DNA of 61,033 nucleotides from Ruminococcus sp. (GTDB lineage: Bacteria; Bacillota; Clostridia; Oscillospirales; Acutalibacteraceae), in assembly GCA_022779485.1 (NCBI GenBank), contig JALFTC010000010.1, positions 1 to 61,033 of the forward strand, given 5' to 3'. Below, piece by piece: positions 16,048 to 24,497 of this stretch. The position numbers and the translations under genes were made by a program. A model generated the notes under the pieces. That model made no database searches. It had not been told where the DNA came from and saw only the letters and a list, made by a program, of their open reading frames with translations. Within the stretch, counting starts at the first letter, position 1. Every line of letters begins with the position of its first letter.

Positions 16048-16263
16048 TTGAAATACTATATTCTGTTAAATTCAGTATCAAGCGCCCTAAAGGGTAAAGA
16101 TATACTTGATAAAAACAATATAAAAAGCTCGGTGGAAAGAACACCGAAAAACAATGTTGCAAGGTCTTGCGGTTACAGCTTAATGGTTAAGGACGAAATT
16201 GAAAGGGCAAAAGAAATTCTTGAAGATAACAAAGTAATTGTGCTGGGTGTAGTTACAAGGTAA
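16048..16263 (+). CDS. DUF3343 protein (putative Se/S carrier-like)
   Basis: About 71 residues starting MKYYILLNSVSSALKGKD, with GYSLMVKDEIERAKEIL in the second half, the pattern of DUF3343 (PF11823). Such proteins often lie next to class V cysteine desulfurases and, in some genomes, selenium-dependent hydroxylase loci; a carrier role is only proposed. A TTG start at 16048 fits the GAGGTGA ribosome site; a GTG at 16039 in frame lies inside that site. The stop overlaps the next ATG by one base. Confidence 0.8.
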   Translation: MKYYILLNSVSSALKGKDILDKNNIKSSVERTPKNNVARSCGYSLMVKDEIERAKEILEDNKVIVLGVVTR

Positions 16264-17405
16264 TGATTTATCTTGATAACGGTGCTACTACTTTCCCAAA
16301 ACCTTTATCAGTAAAGCAAAATGTAAGCAAATCTCTACAAAAATATAGTGCAAATCCCGGACGGAGTGGACATCATCTGTCACTTGAGGCGGCAAAGGTG
16401 ATATATAATTGCAGGAAATCTATTAAAGAACTGTTTAATGTTGAAAGCGAAGAAGAAGTAATATTTACTCTAAACTGTACAATGGCACTTAATACGGTGA
16501 TTTTTGGACTTTTGGAGGAGGGTGACCATGTAATTATATCCTCAATGGAGCATAATTCGGTTACAAGACCACTTGAAGAACTAAAAAAGCGAAATATAAC
16601 CTACTCAGTATTTGATTATTCGGAAAACCCTGACGATATTGTAAACAATGTTCGTGAACTTATAATACCACAGACAAAACTTGTTATCTGCACCCACGCA
16701 TCAAATGTATTCGGTGTGAGATTTCCTATTGAAAGAATATGTGCTTTGTGTCACAGATATGGAGTACTTTTCTGTGTTGATGCGGCACAGTCGGCAGGTA
16801 TTTTTAATATAGATGTAAAAAATGACGATTATGACTTTGTTTGTACGTCTGGTCACAAGGGATTATACGGTCCTATGGGTACGGGAGTACTCCTAATTAA
16901 CAACCACAAGCTAAAGCCCTTATTATTTGGCGGAACAGGAACAGAATCTATAAGAAAAAGTCAGCCTGAGGCACTTCCTGAAAGATTTGAAAGCGGTACA
17001 CAAAATCTTAACGGAATAGCAGGACTATTAGCAGGTGTTAATTTTGTAAAGCAGCAGGGCATAGATAATCTTTATTTAAAAGAGTACCGTCTTGCAAGCT
17101 ACCTTTTTAACAGCCTTAAGAAGATGAAAAATGTCAGCCTGTACAACGACAAATTTTTATACGGCAAGGTTGCACCTGTTGTTTCCTTTAACATTAACAA
17201 TATGTATTCCGAGGATGTTGTTGCTATCCTTGACAAACACGGAATATGCACAAGGGGAGGACTTCACTGTTCACCACTTGCACACGAAAGTGTGGGTACC
17301 TTGGACACAGGAACTGTAAGAGTTGTACCCGGTGCATTTAATAAAAAGGAAGAAATTACAAGGTTAATTTCCATTATTAAGAGCTTATCCCTAAAAACGA
17401 CTTGA
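16263..17405 (+). CDS. Cysteine desulfurase family protein (class V aminotransferase, EF2568-like)
   Basis: 380 residues. PLP fold type I, class V: starts MIYLDNGATTFPKP; the Schiff-base Lys is in TSGHKGLYGPMGTG (about residue 204); the active Cys region is CTRGGLHCSPLAH near residue 335. It matches the TIGR01977 branch rather than housekeeping IscS/SufS. Predicted to release S (or Se) from Cys (Sec). It is translationally coupled to DUF3343, suggesting a donor-carrier pair. No selD or suf genes are nearby. Confidence 0.88.
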   Translation: MIYLDNGATTFPKPLSVKQNVSKSLQKYSANPGRSGHHLSLEAAKVIYNCRKSIKELFNVESEEEVIFTLNCTMALNTVIFGLLEEGDHVIISSMEHNSVTRPLEELKKRNITYSVFDYSENPDDIVNNVRELIIPQTKLVICTHASNVFGVRFPIERICALCHRYGVLFCVDAAQSAGIFNIDVKNDDYDFVCTSGHKGLYGPMGTGVLLINNHKLKPLLFGGTGTESIRKSQPEALPERFESGTQNLNGIAGLLAGVNFVKQQGIDNLYLKEYRLASYLFNSLKKMKNVSLYNDKFLYGKVAPVVSFNINNMYSEDVVAILDKHGICTRGGLHCSPLAHESVGTLDTGTVRVVPGAFNKKEEITRLISIIKSLSLKTT

Positions 17406-17430
17406 AGAAATATTAGAATTGTGTTAAAAT
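17402..17430 (+). promoter_or_regulatory. Promoter of cdaA-cdaR
   Basis: TTGAAG at 17402-17407, 17-bp spacer, TAAAAT at 17425-17430, 33 bases before the cdaA ATG. The -35 overlaps the stop codon of the cysteine desulfurase gene. Confidence 0.75.
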
Positions 17431-17462
17431 GAATTGAAATACTAAAACAAGGAGGAATAATA

Positions 17463-18338
17463 ATGAACTTTAGTGCATGGCTTAACAGTGTCCTTACTGT
17501 GCTGAAAACCTTTAGATTTGTTGATATTATTGACATTGTTGTAATTGCATTTATCGTTTACAGCCTTTTTAAGCTTGTCAGAGATACAAGAGCAGAACAG
17601 CTTGTTAAGGGTATTGTTATTCTTCTGATAGCATATTTGGTGGCAACTGTATTTAATATGCTGATGATGGAGATTCTTCTTAGGACTCTCTTTGAATTTG
17701 GAGTTGTGCTCCTTGTTATTATTTTCCAGCCAGAAATACGAAATGCCCTTGAACAACTGGGCAGAAATAATATTAAAAGGTTCAGCCTGTTTAACAGGGT
17801 TAAGAGAACAGAAGAATGGATAATGGCTGAGAAAAAGGCTATTATTGATGTTGCAGAAACAGCAGAAATTTTCAGCAGACAAAAGACAGGTGCTTTGATA
17901 GTTTTTGAAAACGAAACAAAGCTTTCCGATATTGCCTCAACAGGTGTTGAAATTAACGCAGATACTTCAATAGCGCTACTTGGCAATATATTCTTTAACA
18001 AGGCTCCGCTTCACGACGGCGCTGTTATTATCAGCTCCGGCAAGGTGAAGTCGGCGGGATGTATTTTGCCGTTGACCTCAAGAAACGAGGATGTGGATAT
18101 GAACCTTGGTACAAGGCACAGAGCATCCCTTGGTATTACCGAGGTTTCTGACGCAGTTGTGGTTGTTGTTTCGGAAGAAACAGGCACAATTTCCGTTTCT
18201 GAAAACGGTCAGCTCACATCCAATTATTCAAGGGATTCTCTTATAGAAAAACTTGAAAGTGTACTGATTCCTGTGGAAGAAAAAAAGAATTTCTTTAGCA
18301 AATTCTCCTCCAGAAAGGAGAATAAGAAAGATGAATAA
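17463..18338 (+). CDS. cdaA: Diadenylate cyclase CdaA
   Basis: 291 residues. Three N-terminal transmembrane helices (about 20-38, 48-68 and 74-90) and a DAC domain that makes c-di-AMP from two ATP. Catalytic motif Asp185-Gly186-Ala187 in PLHDGAVII and the RHR motif at 218-220 in GTRHRASLG are present. c-di-AMP controls potassium and osmotic homeostasis and cell-wall integrity. Ribosome site AAGGAGG. The last 8 bases overlap cdaR, its membrane regulator. The usual third gene, glmM, does not follow here. Confidence 0.95.
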   Translation: MNFSAWLNSVLTVLKTFRFVDIIDIVVIAFIVYSLFKLVRDTRAEQLVKGIVILLIAYLVATVFNMLMMEILLRTLFEFGVVLLVIIFQPEIRNALEQLGRNNIKRFSLFNRVKRTEEWIMAEKKAIIDVAETAEIFSRQKTGALIVFENETKLSDIASTGVEINADTSIALLGNIFFNKAPLHDGAVIISSGKVKSAGCILPLTSRNEDVDMNLGTRHRASLGITEVSDAVVVVVSEETGTISVSENGQLTSNYSRDSLIEKLESVLIPVEEKKNFFSKFSSRKENKKDE

Positions 18339-19578
18339 AGGATTTTTCTCAAAAATATTTACCAACAAGCTGTTTTTGATTATACTTTCTTTCATAATTT
18401 CCCTAACTATGTGGGTAAGTATAAATATGGGAGATTACGGTGAAACAAGTTATGTGGTAAGCAATATCCCAATCACTATAAATCTGCCTGAAAATGCAGT
18501 AAATCAGGGGCTTAAGGTGTTTAACAACGAGGAGCTAAAGGGTAGTGTTACCGTTACAGGCAACCGTTCCGTTATCGGTTCTCTCACAGCTGATGATATT
18601 CAGATTGTTCCCGAGCAGTCTGACCTTTTAACTTCTGCCGGTTCATACTCACTTTCACTTGTGGCCAAAAAAACCGGTGCGTCACTAAATTATACTATTG
18701 ACTCCGTAAGCCCCGGTACTGTGTATATCAGACTGGACAGAAACCGTAAAATCACTAAGAAAATTGAACAGAACATCAGCTATACAATTCCACAAGGATA
18801 TTACGGAACTGTTTTGTTAAACGAGGATGAGGTGTCTATTTCAGGCCCTGAAACTGAAATCAAAAAGATTGATAAGGTTGTAATTAAAGGCAAGATTGAC
18901 AAAGAGCTTTCTTCCTCTTACAAGAGTGAATATAAGGTAAAGCTACTTGACTCCTTTGGTGAAGAACTTACTAACACAGATACTTTGTCAATTTCTCCGT
19001 CAACAGTAACAGCAACTGTCAGCGTACTTCAAATGAAGGATGTGGGAGTTGATTTAAGCAGTAAAAATGCACCTACGGGAATAAACCTGTCCGACTACTA
19101 TACAATAGAGCCTAACGAAATCTCTATTGCGGGTGAGTCTGCAAATATCATGAATATTTCAAGGATAACTACTGATACAATAGATTTTTCTACTCTAAAA
19201 AATAACGACTACAACATCAGTAAAGGTCTTAATATTCCTAATAAGTGCATTGATATTAACTCTGTCAATTCTGTAAATGTTAAGCTAAACCTTTCTTCTA
19301 TGAAGAAGAAAAAACTGACAATTACCGACTTCCAAGTCAGGGGACTTGACGAAAACTACTACGGAGAGGTAACAACGGCATCCTTGGAAATTACGATTTA
19401 CGGAACTAAGGATAGCATTGATAAAATCAGTGAAAATAACATTGTATCCTATGTGGATTTGACCGATACCGATATTTCGGTAGGCTCAAAGACAACACCG
19501 TTACAGCTGTCACTACAAAATATTGACGGTTGCTGGATTTACGGCTCCTACAATGTTGTTGTAGATATTTCTAAATAA
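18331..19578 (+). CDS. cdaR: YbbR-domain protein, CdaA regulator
   Basis: 415 residues. One N-terminal transmembrane helix (about 13-31, LFLIILSFIISLTMWVS) anchors a mostly extracellular chain of YbbR-like repeats, typically beginning around residues 50, 135, 225 and 315; VYIRLDRN and ISGPETEIKKI are typical repeat stretches. It modulates the diadenylate cyclase encoded just upstream. Overlaps cdaA by 8 bases and ends at a strong terminator. Confidence 0.9.
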   Translation: MNKGFFSKIFTNKLFLIILSFIISLTMWVSINMGDYGETSYVVSNIPITINLPENAVNQGLKVFNNEELKGSVTVTGNRSVIGSLTADDIQIVPEQSDLLTSAGSYSLSLVAKKTGASLNYTIDSVSPGTVYIRLDRNRKITKKIEQNISYTIPQGYYGTVLLNEDEVSISGPETEIKKIDKVVIKGKIDKELSSSYKSEYKVKLLDSFGEELTNTDTLSISPSTVTATVSVLQMKDVGVDLSSKNAPTGINLSDYYTIEPNEISIAGESANIMNISRITTDTIDFSTLKNNDYNISKGLNIPNKCIDINSVNSVNVKLNLSSMKKKKLTITDFQVRGLDENYYGEVTTASLEITIYGTKDSIDKISENNIVSYVDLTDTDISVGSKTTPLQLSLQNIDGCWIYGSYNVVVDISK

Positions 19579-19582
19579 TTTT

Positions 19583-19615
19583 TGCCCTTGCTTATGCAGG
19601 GGCATTTTTATTTTT
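19583..19615 (+). terminator. Terminator of cdaA-cdaR
   Basis: 9-bp stem with one wobble (19583-19591 with 19596-19604), 4-nt loop, then TTTTTATTTTT. Confidence 0.92.
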
Positions 19616-19632
19616 ATGTTTTTACTTTTTAA

Positions 19633-19755
19633 ATCTGCAAAACATCGAATATCTGCAATATTTTACAGATATTCTTGCATAATAATGTAGAAATAATTGA
19701 AATTAATGATAATAATAAATAATATTGCAACTTATTTTAGAAATATTGCAATATT
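19633..19755 (+). promoter_or_regulatory. Cluster of TTGCAA-type sites upstream of gltB
   Basis: A perfect 14-bp palindrome AATATTGCAATATT (19742-19755) lies 3 bases upstream of the -35. AATATTGCAA recurs at 19721-19730, exactly 21 bases (two helical turns) from the copy at 19742. A reverse-oriented TGCAATATT is at 19654-19662, and ATCTGCAA occurs at 19633-19640 and 19651-19658. The layout suggests cooperative binding of a dimeric regulator; the regulator is not identifiable. Confidence 0.65.
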
Positions 19756-19758
19756 CTA

Positions 19759-19787
19759 TTGACAAACTCCCTTTAATGTGATAAAGT
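19759..19787 (+). promoter_or_regulatory. Promoter of gltB-gltD
   Basis: TTGACA at 19759-19764, 17-bp spacer, TAAAGT at 19782-19787. It leaves a leader of about 125 nt before the gltB ATG. Confidence 0.8.
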
Positions 19788-19817
19788 GTTTATTGCATTG
19801 GTATAGTGCGTAATATT

Positions 19818-19886
19818 GTGAACAATGGTGTTCACCAAATCAAGGTGTTTCCTATGGAAATGCTTGTTTTGGTGGGCTTATTTTTT
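19818..19886 (+). promoter_or_regulatory. gltB leader with mutually exclusive hairpins (attenuator; ANTAR-like candidate)
   Basis: Hairpin A: GTGAAC (19818-19823) pairs with GTTCAC (19830-19835) around the hexaloop AATGGT. Hairpin B: 19833-19852 pairs with 19856-19874 (7 bp, then 4 bp, then 5 bp with internal loops) and is followed by GGCTTATTTTTT, a terminator layout. The two share bases 19833-19835, so they cannot form together. The hexaloop has A at position 1 and G at position 4, as described for ANTAR-protein RNA targets. The upstream partner hairpin expected in that class is not convincing. Confidence 0.6.
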
Positions 19887-19918
19887 ACAATAAAACTAAA
19901 AGGGAGTAGGTGCATCTG

Positions 19919-22900
19919 ATGGATAACTTCAGAAATCAGGAACCATTTGAAAAGCAAGGTCTTTACGACCCACGCTTTGAGCATGATAACTGCGGTATAG
20001 GTGCTGTGGTTAACATCAACGGTGAAAAATCACGAAAGGTAGTTGACAATGCCCTCAGCATTGTTGAAACTTTGGAACACCGTGCCGGTAAGGACGCAGA
20101 GGGTAAGACAGGCGACGGCGTTGGTATTCTTCTGCAAATTTCACACGAATTTTTCAAAGACGCTACTGCCGACTTAGGCTTTGACATTGGGGATGAAAGG
20201 GATTACGGTATAGGTATGTTTTTCTTCCCACAGAACAAGCTGAAAAGAATGCAGGCTATGAAGTTGTTTGAGATTATTATAAAGAAAGAAAATCTTGAAT
20301 TTTTGGGTTGGAGAAATGTTCCTACTGACCCCTCTGTTATCGGTCAAAAGGCTCTTGACAGTATGCCTTATATTATGCAAGGCTTTGTTAAAAGACCGTC
20401 TAATGTTGAAAAAGGTTTGGATTTTGACCGCAAGCTGTACATTGCAAGACGAGTTTTTGAGCAGAGCAACGAGGATACATATGTTGTTTCCCTTTCAAGC
20501 AGAACTATAGTGTATAAGGGTATGTTCCTTGTAAAAGAGCTTAGAAAATTCTTCTTTGATTTACAGGACGAAAACTACACTTCTGCAATCGCAACAGTTC
20601 ACAGCAGATTTAGCACAAATACAAACCCAAGCTGGCAAAAGGCACATCCAAACAGAATTATTGTTCATAACGGTGAAATCAACACCATTACAGGTAATGC
20701 CGACAGAATGCTCGCCAGAGAAGAATCAATTTCCTGTGATGTTCTAAAGGATGATTTGGGCAAAATTTTCCCAATCGTTGATACAAAGGGTTCCGACTCT
20801 GCAAGACTTGACAACTCACTTGAATTTATGATGATGGCAGGTATGCCACTGCCCCTTGCAGTTATGATTACAATTCCTGAGCCTTGGAAAAATAACAAAA
20901 CTATTTCCCTGGAAAAGAGAGATTTCTACCAGTACTACGCAACAATGATGGAGCCATGGGACGGCCCTGCCTCTATTATCTTCTCCGACGGTGACATTAT
21001 GGGTGCGGTGCTTGACAGAAACGGCCTTAGACCATCAAGATACTACATCACAAAGGACGGTTTTCTTATCCTTTCATCAGAGGTTGGTTGTATTGACATT
21101 CCGCCTGAGGATGTACTCGTTAAGGAAAGACTCCGCCCCGGCAAAATGCTCCTTGTTGACACAGTTAAGGGCGAGCTTATTGACGATGACGACCTTAAGG
21201 AATACTATTCAACAAGACAGCCTTACGGCGAGTGGCTTGACCAAAACTTGATTTATCTCAAGGATCTTAAAATCCCTAATAAGGGTGTAGAAAAGTTTGA
21301 CAAGGAACACCTTGTAAGACTTCAAAAGGCTTTTGGCTATACATATGAGCAGATAAGAACAAGTATTCTTCCAATGGCTAAAAACGGAAGTGAGCCTATT
21401 GCGGCTATGGGTACTGACTCACCAATTCCACCACTTTCACAGTCAGACGGACCTTTATTCAACTACTTTAAGCAGTTGTTTGCACAGGTTACAAATCCAC
21501 CCTTTGACTCAATCAGAGAAGAAATTGTTACAGATACAAGCGTTCACCTTGGCAGTGACGGTAATATCCTTGTAGAAAAGCCTGAAAACTGTCATATTCT
21601 TAAGATTCAAGACCCAATCCTTACAAATACGGATATGCTGAAAATTAAGAATATTGACGCTCCGGGACTAAAATCTGCCGTTATCCCAATCACATACTAT
21701 AAGAACACAAATCTTGCAAAGGCTATTGAGCATCTCTTCTTCTTAGCTGATAAGGCTTACAAAGACGGTGCTAACATCATTATCCTTTCAGACAGAGGTG
21801 TTGACGAATACCATGTTGCAATTCCTTCACTTCTTGCAGTTTCTGCAATGCAACAGCATTTGGTAACTACAAAGAAGAGAACATCAATATCTATGGTGCT
21901 TGAAAGTGCCGAGCCTTGTGAAGTTCATCATTTTGCAACACTGCTTGGTTACGGTGCAAGTGCTATCAACCCTTATCTTGCACAGGAAACAATCCGTGAC
22001 CTTGTTGACTCAGGCTCACTTGATAAGGATTACTATGCAGCAGTAAACGACTATAACGATTCTGTTCTTCACGGAATTGTTAAGATTGCCTCTAAAATGG
22101 GTATTTCCACAATTCAGTCATACCTTGGCTCTAAAATTTTCGAGGCTATTGGTATTTCTAAAGAGGTTATCGACAAATACTTTACCAACACAGTAAGCCG
22201 TGTTGGCGGTATTACTCTTGACGACATTAGTGCTCGCTCCGAAAGGCTACACGCATCTGCCTTTGACCCACTTGACCTTAATGTTCTCCTTGAGGTTGAA
22301 AGTGCAGGTAGTCATAAGCTTAGAAGCGGTAAAGAGGAGCACCTCTACAATCCTGAAACAATACATCTTCTTCAGGAGTCCACAAGAACAGGCAACTATG
22401 ATTTATTTAAGGAATATTCTTCCGCAATTAACAGGGAAGATAAGAATATGAATTTAAGAAGTCTTTTGGACTTCAATTTCCCAGAGGACGGCGGTATTCC
22501 TATTGATGAGGTAGAAAGTGTAGAAAGCATTTGCCACAGATTTAAGACAGGCGCTATGTCCTACGGCTCTATTTCAAAAGAAGCACACGAAACTATGGCT
22601 ATCGCAATGAACACCATCGGCGGTAAGTCAAATTCAGGCGAGGGAGGAGAAGACACCGAAAGACTTACAGTAGGTAAGGACGGTCTTAACCGTTGCTCTG
22701 CAATTAAGCAGATTGCATCAGGTAGATTTGGTGTTACATCCGAATACCTTGTTAGTGCAAAGGAAATTCAAATTAAGATGGCACAGGGTGCAAAGCCCGG
22801 TGAGGGCGGACATCTGCCCGGTAAAAAGGTTTATCCGTGGATTGCAAAGACAAGACATTCAACACCGGGAGTTAGCCTTATTTCACCACCACCACACCAC

Positions 22901-24484
22901 GATATTTACTCCATTGAGGACTTGGCACAGCTTATCTACGACTGTAAGAATGCTAATAAGGACGCAAGAATTTCTGTAAAGCTTGTTTCCGAGGCAGGTG
23001 TTGGTACAGTTGCTGCCGGTGTTGCAAAGGCAGGTGCCGGAGTAATTCTAATTTCCGGCTATGACGGTGGTACAGGTGCGGCTCCAAGAAACTCAATCTA
23101 CAACGCAGGTTTACCATGGGAACTTGGTCTTGCCGAAACACATCAGACACTTATTCTTAACGGACTTCGTTCAAAGGTTGTTATTGAAACCGATGGTAAG
23201 CTTATGACAGGTCGTGATGTACTTGTTGCAGCACTGCTTGGTGCAGAGGAATTTGGCTTTGCAACTGCTCCGCTGGTAACAATGGGCTGTGTAATGATGA
23301 GGGTTTGTAACCTTGATACCTGTCCTGTGGGTATCGCTACACAAAACCCTGAACTTCGCAAGAGATTTAAGGGCAAGCCTGAGTATGTAATCAACTTTAT
23401 GCACTTTATTGCTCAGGAACTTCGTGAATATATGGCTAAGCTGGGCATTAAAACAGTTGACGAGCTTGTTGGCCGTTCCGACCTGTTAAGGGTTAAAGAG
23501 GCAGAAGCCGGCTCAAAGGGTGCTAAAATTGATATGTCCAAAATTATCAATAACCCTTATGCAAACACAGACGCTCCAAGAATCTTTAATTCAGAGGATG
23601 CCTACGACTTTGAACTTGAAAACACTATTGACGAAAAGATTATTCTTAAGGAACTTTCTCCTGCATTTAAGAATAAAAAGAGAAAGCACTCCATTGAAAT
23701 TGATGTTACAAACACAGACCGTTCTGTTGGTACAATCTTCGGTTCAGAGGTTACAAAGCACTTTGGCGAAAACACCCTTGAAGATGATACCTTTACAGTA
23801 AAATGTAACGGTGCCGGTGGTCAAAGCTTTGGTGCATTTATTCCAAAGGGAATTACACTTGAGCTTGTTGGCGACAGCAACGATTACTTCGGTAAGGGTC
23901 TTTCAGGCGGTAAGCTGATTGTATATCCTCCAAAGGGTTCAACCTTTAAGAGAGAAGAAAACATCATCATCGGTAATGTTGCACTTTACGGTGCTACAAG
24001 CGGTAAAGCCTTTATCAGCGGTGTTGCAGGAGAAAGATTCTGCGTAAGAAACTCCGGTGCTATTGCAGTTGTTGAGGGTGTAGGCGACCACGGTTGTGAA
24101 TATATGACAGGCGGTAGAGTTGTTATCTTAGGTAAAACAGGCAAAAACTTTGCAGCCGGTATGAGTGGCGGTATCGCTTATGTTCTTGACGAGGATTCAA
24201 ACCTCTATATGAATATGAACAAAGAGCTTGTATCTGTAAGCGGTGTTACCGAAAAGTACGATGTTGCAGAGCTAAAGGATATTATTACAGAGCATGTTAA
24301 TGTTACAGGCTCACCTAAGGGTAAGGAAATCCTTGATAACTTTGAAGAGTATCTGCCAAAGTTTAAGAAAGTACTTCCAAATGACTACGCAAAGATGATG
24401 CAGACTATGTATGCTATGGAAGAAAAGGGTATGAGCCCTGAACAGGCAAAGATAGAGGCATTCTATATTAATACAAGAAAGTGA
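19919..24484 (+). CDS. gltB: Glutamate synthase (GOGAT), large subunit
   Basis: About 1521 residues, normal for the alpha subunit. It converts glutamine plus 2-oxoglutarate to two glutamates using NAD(P)H delivered by GltD. Order: class II glutaminase domain with the nucleophile Cys25 in DNCGIGAV after a short propeptide; central domain; FMN/2-oxoglutarate barrel (GAKPGEGGHLPG, ISGYDGGTGAAP) with the 3Fe-4S cysteines in MGCVMMRVCNLDTCPVG; C-terminal GXGXG helix (GDHGCEYMTGGRVV). ATG at 19919 fits AGGGAG 12 bases upstream; an in-frame GTG at 19910 is too close to it. Followed 13 bases later by gltD. Confidence 0.97.
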   Translation: MDNFRNQEPFEKQGLYDPRFEHDNCGIGAVVNINGEKSRKVVDNALSIVETLEHRAGKDAEGKTGDGVGILLQISHEFFKDATADLGFDIGDERDYGIGMFFFPQNKLKRMQAMKLFEIIIKKENLEFLGWRNVPTDPSVIGQKALDSMPYIMQGFVKRPSNVEKGLDFDRKLYIARRVFEQSNEDTYVVSLSSRTIVYKGMFLVKELRKFFFDLQDENYTSAIATVHSRFSTNTNPSWQKAHPNRIIVHNGEINTITGNADRMLAREESISCDVLKDDLGKIFPIVDTKGSDSARLDNSLEFMMMAGMPLPLAVMITIPEPWKNNKTISLEKRDFYQYYATMMEPWDGPASIIFSDGDIMGAVLDRNGLRPSRYYITKDGFLILSSEVGCIDIPPEDVLVKERLRPGKMLLVDTVKGELIDDDDLKEYYSTRQPYGEWLDQNLIYLKDLKIPNKGVEKFDKEHLVRLQKAFGYTYEQIRTSILPMAKNGSEPIAAMGTDSPIPPLSQSDGPLFNYFKQLFAQVTNPPFDSIREEIVTDTSVHLGSDGNILVEKPENCHILKIQDPILTNTDMLKIKNIDAPGLKSAVIPITYYKNTNLAKAIEHLFFLADKAYKDGANIIILSDRGVDEYHVAIPSLLAVSAMQQHLVTTKKRTSISMVLESAEPCEVHHFATLLGYGASAINPYLAQETIRDLVDSGSLDKDYYAAVNDYNDSVLHGIVKIASKMGISTIQSYLGSKIFEAIGISKEVIDKYFTNTVSRVGGITLDDISARSERLHASAFDPLDLNVLLEVESAGSHKLRSGKEEHLYNPETIHLLQESTRTGNYDLFKEYSSAINREDKNMNLRSLLDFNFPEDGGIPIDEVESVESICHRFKTGAMSYGSISKEAHETMAIAMNTIGGKSNSGEGGEDTERLTVGKDGLNRCSAIKQIASGRFGVTSEYLVSAKEIQIKMAQGAKPGEGGHLPGKKVYPWIAKTRHSTPGVSLISPPPHHDIYSIEDLAQLIYDCKNANKDARISVKLVSEAGVGTVAAGVAKAGAGVILISGYDGGTGAAPRNSIYNAGLPWELGLAETHQTLILNGLRSKVVIETDGKLMTGRDVLVAALLGAEEFGFATAPLVTMGCVMMRVCNLDTCPVGIATQNPELRKRFKGKPEYVINFMHFIAQELREYMAKLGIKTVDELVGRSDLLRVKEAEAGSKGAKIDMSKIINNPYANTDAPRIFNSEDAYDFELENTIDEKIILKELSPAFKNKKRKHSIEIDVTNTDRSVGTIFGSEVTKHFGENTLEDDTFTVKCNGAGGQSFGAFIPKGITLELVGDSNDYFGKGLSGGKLIVYPPKGSTFKREENIIIGNVALYGATSGKAFISGVAGERFCVRNSGAIAVVEGVGDHGCEYMTGGRVVILGKTGKNFAAGMSGGIAYVLDEDSNLYMNMNKELVSVSGVTEKYDVAELKDIITEHVNVTGSPKGKEILDNFEEYLPKFKKVLPNDYAKMMQTMYAMEEKGMSPEQAKIEAFYINTRK

Positions 24485-24497
24485 GGCGGCGAATATA

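Noticed and set aside
17442..18001. Two 146-147 codon minus-strand ORFs opposite cdaA
   Set aside because: Antisense shadows of a well-conserved gene with low-quality protein sequence.
19788..19816. Upstream (P1) hairpin of an ANTAR dual-hairpin motif
   Set aside because: The best pairing (GCA/TGC with flanking pairs) gives no A1/G4 hexaloop, so only the second hairpin is claimed.
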